From: Bradyrhizobium arachidis | GTDB taxonomy: Bacteria; Pseudomonadota; Alphaproteobacteria; Rhizobiales; Xanthobacteraceae | DNA length: 64,000 bases | Reading direction: 5' to 3' | NCBI RefSeq assembly: GCF_024758505.1 | Contig: NZ_CP077970.1 | Span: 620,001-684,000 of the forward strand | In this document: positions 61,757 through 64,000 of the stretch, piece by piece | Layout: every line of letters begins with the position of its first letter | Numbering within the stretch: the first letter of the stretch is position 1 | Program-made: the position numbers and the translations under genes | Notes under the pieces: model-generated | Database searches by the model: none | Told to the model about the DNA's origin: nothing | The model's input: the letters and a program-made list of their open reading frames with translations, nothing else

Positions 61757-62680
61757 TTACACCTGGAGCGTGTCGCCGCCCTTCAGGTGCAGCATCTCGC
61801 GGGCCTCGTCGGAGCTTGCGACCTCGAGGCCGAGGCCCTCGATGATCTTGCGGGCAAGCCGCACCTGCTCGGCATTCGAGGACGCCATGCGGCCCGGCGC
61901 CGCCCACAGCGAGTCCTCCAGCCCGACCCGGATATTGCCGCCCATGGCGGCGGCCATCGCGGCGATTGGCAGTTGATGCCGGCCGGCGCCAAGCACCGAC
62001 CAGATGAACTTGTCGCTGAACAGCCGTTCCGCGGTGCGCTTCATGTGCAGCACGTCTTCCGGGTGCGGGCCGATGCCGCCCTGCAGGCCGAACACGGTCT
62101 GCACGAACAGCGGCGGTTTTACGAGGCCCTGCTGGAGGAAATAGTCGAGATTGTAGAGATGCGCCGTATCGTAGCATTCGAACTCGAACCGGGTTCCCGT
62201 CTGCGACAGCGTCTTCAATACGAACTCGATGTCCTGAAACGTGTTGCGGAACACAATGTCCTTGTTCTCGACATGCTTGCGTTCCCATTCGTGCTTGAAG
62301 GTCTTGAAGCGGTTGAGCATGCCGAAGAAGCCGAAGTTCATCGAGCCCATGTTCAGCGAGGCGACTTCCGGCTTGTAGACTGCGGCCGGTCGTACCCGCT
62401 CGTCCACCGTCATGGTCGGCGAGCCGCCGGTGGTGAGATTGATCACCGCGTTGGAACGCTGCTTGATGATCTTGAGGAACGGCGCAAACGCCTCGGGTGA
62501 CTGATCGGGCTGGCCGGTCTCGGGGTTGCGCGCGTGCAGATGCACGATGGCGGCGCCGGCTTCGGCGGCTTCGATCGCGGCGTCCGCGATCTCCTGCGGT
62601 GTCACGGGGAGTGCGGGCGACATCGATGGCGTGTGGATCGCGCCGGTGACGGCGCAGGTGATGATGACTTTGCGGGCCAT
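61757..62680 (-). CDS. Beta-keto acid cleavage enzyme (BKACE), second copy
   Basis: A 307-residue TIM-barrel enzyme. His47 and His49 (VHLHAR) and the Glu in RVGLEDSLW are the zinc ligands. GGTGAG lies nine bases before the ATG at 62680; an ATG 15 bases earlier lacks a site. It is only distantly similar to the copy at 51443 and has the longer FNFGFFG/NTFQDIEFVL segment, so its substrate should differ. It lies upstream of the ABC importer on the same strand with a 177-base gap and is divergent from the SDR gene. Confidence 0.92.
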   Translation of the reverse strand: MARKVIITCAVTGAIHTPSMSPALPVTPQEIADAAIEAAEAGAAIVHLHARNPETGQPDQSPEAFAPFLKIIKQRSNAVINLTTGGSPTMTVDERVRPAAVYKPEVASLNMGSMNFGFFGMLNRFKTFKHEWERKHVENKDIVFRNTFQDIEFVLKTLSQTGTRFEFECYDTAHLYNLDYFLQQGLVKPPLFVQTVFGLQGGIGPHPEDVLHMKRTAERLFSDKFIWSVLGAGRHQLPIAAMAAAMGGNIRVGLEDSLWAAPGRMASSNAEQVRLARKIIEGLGLEVASSDEAREMLHLKGGDTLQV

Positions 62681-62767
62681 TACTTTGCTCACCATGGGTT
62701 GGGTTTGCACTCCGGCGTGGCTTTGATCTAACGTCACGCTTAGCATTTCGGACAGAGTGGAGCCATC

Positions 62768-63544
62768 ATGGATCTCGACATCAAAGGGTTGCGCGTGCTG
62801 GTGACCGCGGGCGCGGGTGGCATCGGTCTTGCCATCGCCCGTCGCTTCGCCGGCGAGGGCGCCAGGGTTCATGTCTGCGACGTCGACGAGATGGCGCTGG
62901 CGGCGCTTGCGAACAGCGATCCCACTTTGTCGCGCTCGCAATGCGACGTGTCGGATCGTGCAGCCGTACAGACGATGTTCGACGACGCGCTGCGTCAGCT
63001 CGGCGGGCTCGATGTGCTCGTCAACAATGCCGGCATCGCCGGGCCGACCTCCAAGGTCGAGGAGATGAACCCGGAGGACTGGGATCGCTGCCTCGATATC
63101 TGCCTCACCGGCCAGTTCAACTGCACGCGGCTCGCGGTGCCCTTGCTGCGCGAGAGCCAGAATGCCTCGATCGTCAACATCTCGTCGGCCGCGGGCAAGG
63201 TCGGCTTTGCCATGCGCACGCCCTATGCGGCGGCCAAATGGGGCGTGATTGGGCTGACGAAATCGCTGGCGATCGAGCTCGGTCCCGACAAGATCCGCGT
63301 CAACGCCATTTTGCCGGGCCTCGTGGCCGGCGATCGCCAGCGCCGCGTGCTGGAAGCAAAAGCGCAGCAGCGCGGCATCTCCTACGCCGAGATGGAGCGC
63401 ATCGCGTTCTCCTACACCTCGATCAAGGACTACGTGACGCCGGAGCAGATCGCCGACCAGATCATTTTCATGGCAAGCCCGCGCGGGCGCACGATCTCGG
63501 GACAGGCGATCTCGATCTGCGGCGATACGCAGATGCTGGGGTGA
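62768..63544 (+). CDS. Short-chain dehydrogenase/reductase
   Basis: A 258-residue SDR. The cofactor motif reads TAGAGGIG, with Ala in place of the first Gly of TGxxxGxG. NNAG, Ser140, Tyr153 and Lys157 (YAAAK) complete the catalytic set. An acidic Asp at the end of the second strand (CDVDEM) favours NAD. It oxidises or reduces a hydroxy/keto group. Placed back to back with the BKACE gene, it could make the beta-keto acid which that enzyme cleaves, an arrangement known for carnitine-type pathways. This pairing is inference. Confidence 0.9.
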   Translation: MDLDIKGLRVLVTAGAGGIGLAIARRFAGEGARVHVCDVDEMALAALANSDPTLSRSQCDVSDRAAVQTMFDDALRQLGGLDVLVNNAGIAGPTSKVEEMNPEDWDRCLDICLTGQFNCTRLAVPLLRESQNASIVNISSAAGKVGFAMRTPYAAAKWGVIGLTKSLAIELGPDKIRVNAILPGLVAGDRQRRVLEAKAQQRGISYAEMERIAFSYTSIKDYVTPEQIADQIIFMASPRGRTISGQAISICGDTQMLG

Positions 63545-63565
63545 GACGCGTCAACAAATTCCGCC

Positions 63566-63603
63566 GTCGTCCCGGATCTGCGCTTACGCTTGTCCGGGAC
63601 GAC
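63566..63603. repeat. Inverted repeat GTCGTCCCGG ... CCGGGACGAC
   Basis: Perfect ten-base arms around an 18-base centre, in the gap between the convergent SDR and acyl-CoA ligase genes. The arms are identical to those at 56063-56088. Confidence 0.7.
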
Positions 63604-63653
63604 ACCGAATTTGTTGGCGCACGCTTGCGCAATTCACGCGTCATACGACATCC

Positions 63654-64000
63654 TCACACGATCCGCGAGGTCTTGTTCCCCCAATAGCGATCGCGCAGCA
63701 GGCGCTTGTACAGTTTGCCCGTCGGAAGCCGCGGCAACTCCTTCTCGAAATCGACCGAGCGCGGTACCTTCTGGCGCGCCAGCGACTGGCCGCAGAAGGC
63801 GATCAGCTCTTCGGCGAGCGCCGGACCGGGGACGACGCCGGGCATCGGCTGCACCACCGCCTTAACCTCTTCGCCCAGATCGGCATTGGGCACGCCGAAC
63901 ACGGCGGCGTCCGCCACCTTGGGATGGGTGATCAAAAGGTTCTCGCATTCCTGCGGATAGATGTTCACGCCGCCCGAGATGATCATGAAGCTCGCGCGGT
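63654..64000 (-). CDS. AMP-forming acyl-CoA synthetase, C-terminal part (start lies past the window)
   Basis: The frame is open to the last base of the window. The visible 115 residues are the mobile C-terminal domain: RASFMIISGGVNIYPQECE, VADAAVFGVPNADLGEEVKAVV, and the catalytic Lys in RLPTGKLYKR. It is of the fatty/aryl acid-CoA ligase type and differs from the enzyme at 45354, whose tail reads PRNATGKIHK. It converges on the SDR gene. Confidence 0.9.
   Translation of the reverse strand, partial: RASFMIISGGVNIYPQECENLLITHPKVADAAVFGVPNADLGEEVKAVVQPMPGVVPGPALAEELIAFCGQSLARQKVPRSVDFEKELPRLPTGKLYKRLLRDRYWGNKTSRIV

Overview
The window is 64 kb of high-GC DNA that reads as chromosome of an alphaproteobacterium in the Bradyrhizobium group. 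The evidence is indirect but consistent: a divergent acdR-acdS pair (ACC deaminase and its Lrp-type regulator); an amino acid:[carrier protein] ligase whose zinc-ligand residue numbers match those I recall for Bradyrhizobium Bll0957; strong G/C third-position bias; and many short palindromic intergenic repeats of the kind that pepper Bradyrhizobium genomes. I saw no rRNA, tRNA, CRISPR array, insertion sequence, integrase or replication origin, so this looks like ordinary chromosome with a few accessory modules.

Layout. 1-9.5 kb: the tail of a glycosyltransferase, a flavin amine oxidase, an amidase with a lysine-rich tail, a PilZ-like/PAS/PAS/GGDEF diguanylate cyclase, an AhpD-like protein, a Tat-exported oxalate decarboxylase-type bicupin, and an AT-richer orphan gene. 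9.5-19.8 kb: a sulfur and amino-acid block (PLP cysteine-lyase-like enzyme, acdR/acdS, recQ, metA-like, metY, an esterase, a branched-chain aminotransferase, a methyltransferase). 19.9-23.8 kb: a compact aminoacyl-carrier-protein module made of an acyltransferase, a class-II-synthetase-like amino acid:carrier protein ligase, an acyl-CoA-dehydrogenase-like flavoprotein and, divergently, the carrier protein. 24-29 kb: mtnP-mtnA, a HAD phosphatase, a secreted trypsin-like protease and a Baeyer-Villiger-type monooxygenase.

29.5-44 kb is about the cell surface: a repeat-rich autotransporter, a lone MCE protein, an NDP-forming acyl-CoA synthetase, a GT2 glycosyltransferase, a Gram-negative (class GN) sortase with its dedicated VIT/VWA target ending in an LPKTA sorting signal, an XRE regulator facing it, and a second GT2 and a sulfotransferase that share a similar C-terminal beta domain.

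44-64 kb looks like a catabolic island. It holds two acyl-CoA ligases (one cut by the window end), two acyl-CoA dehydrogenases, a glutathione transferase, an AraC regulator, two beta-keto acid cleavage enzymes (BKACE), a two-subunit biotin-dependent acyl-CoA carboxylase, an SDR, a Liv-type binding protein and a complete Dpp/Opp-type ABC importer. The likely logic is uptake, CoA activation, alpha/beta desaturation, carboxylation and cleavage of an unidentified organic acid or amino compound; no enoyl-CoA hydratase or thiolase is present inside the window.

The two systems most worth following are the aminoacyl-carrier-protein cluster (19965-23787) and the sortase/target pair (37337-40390).
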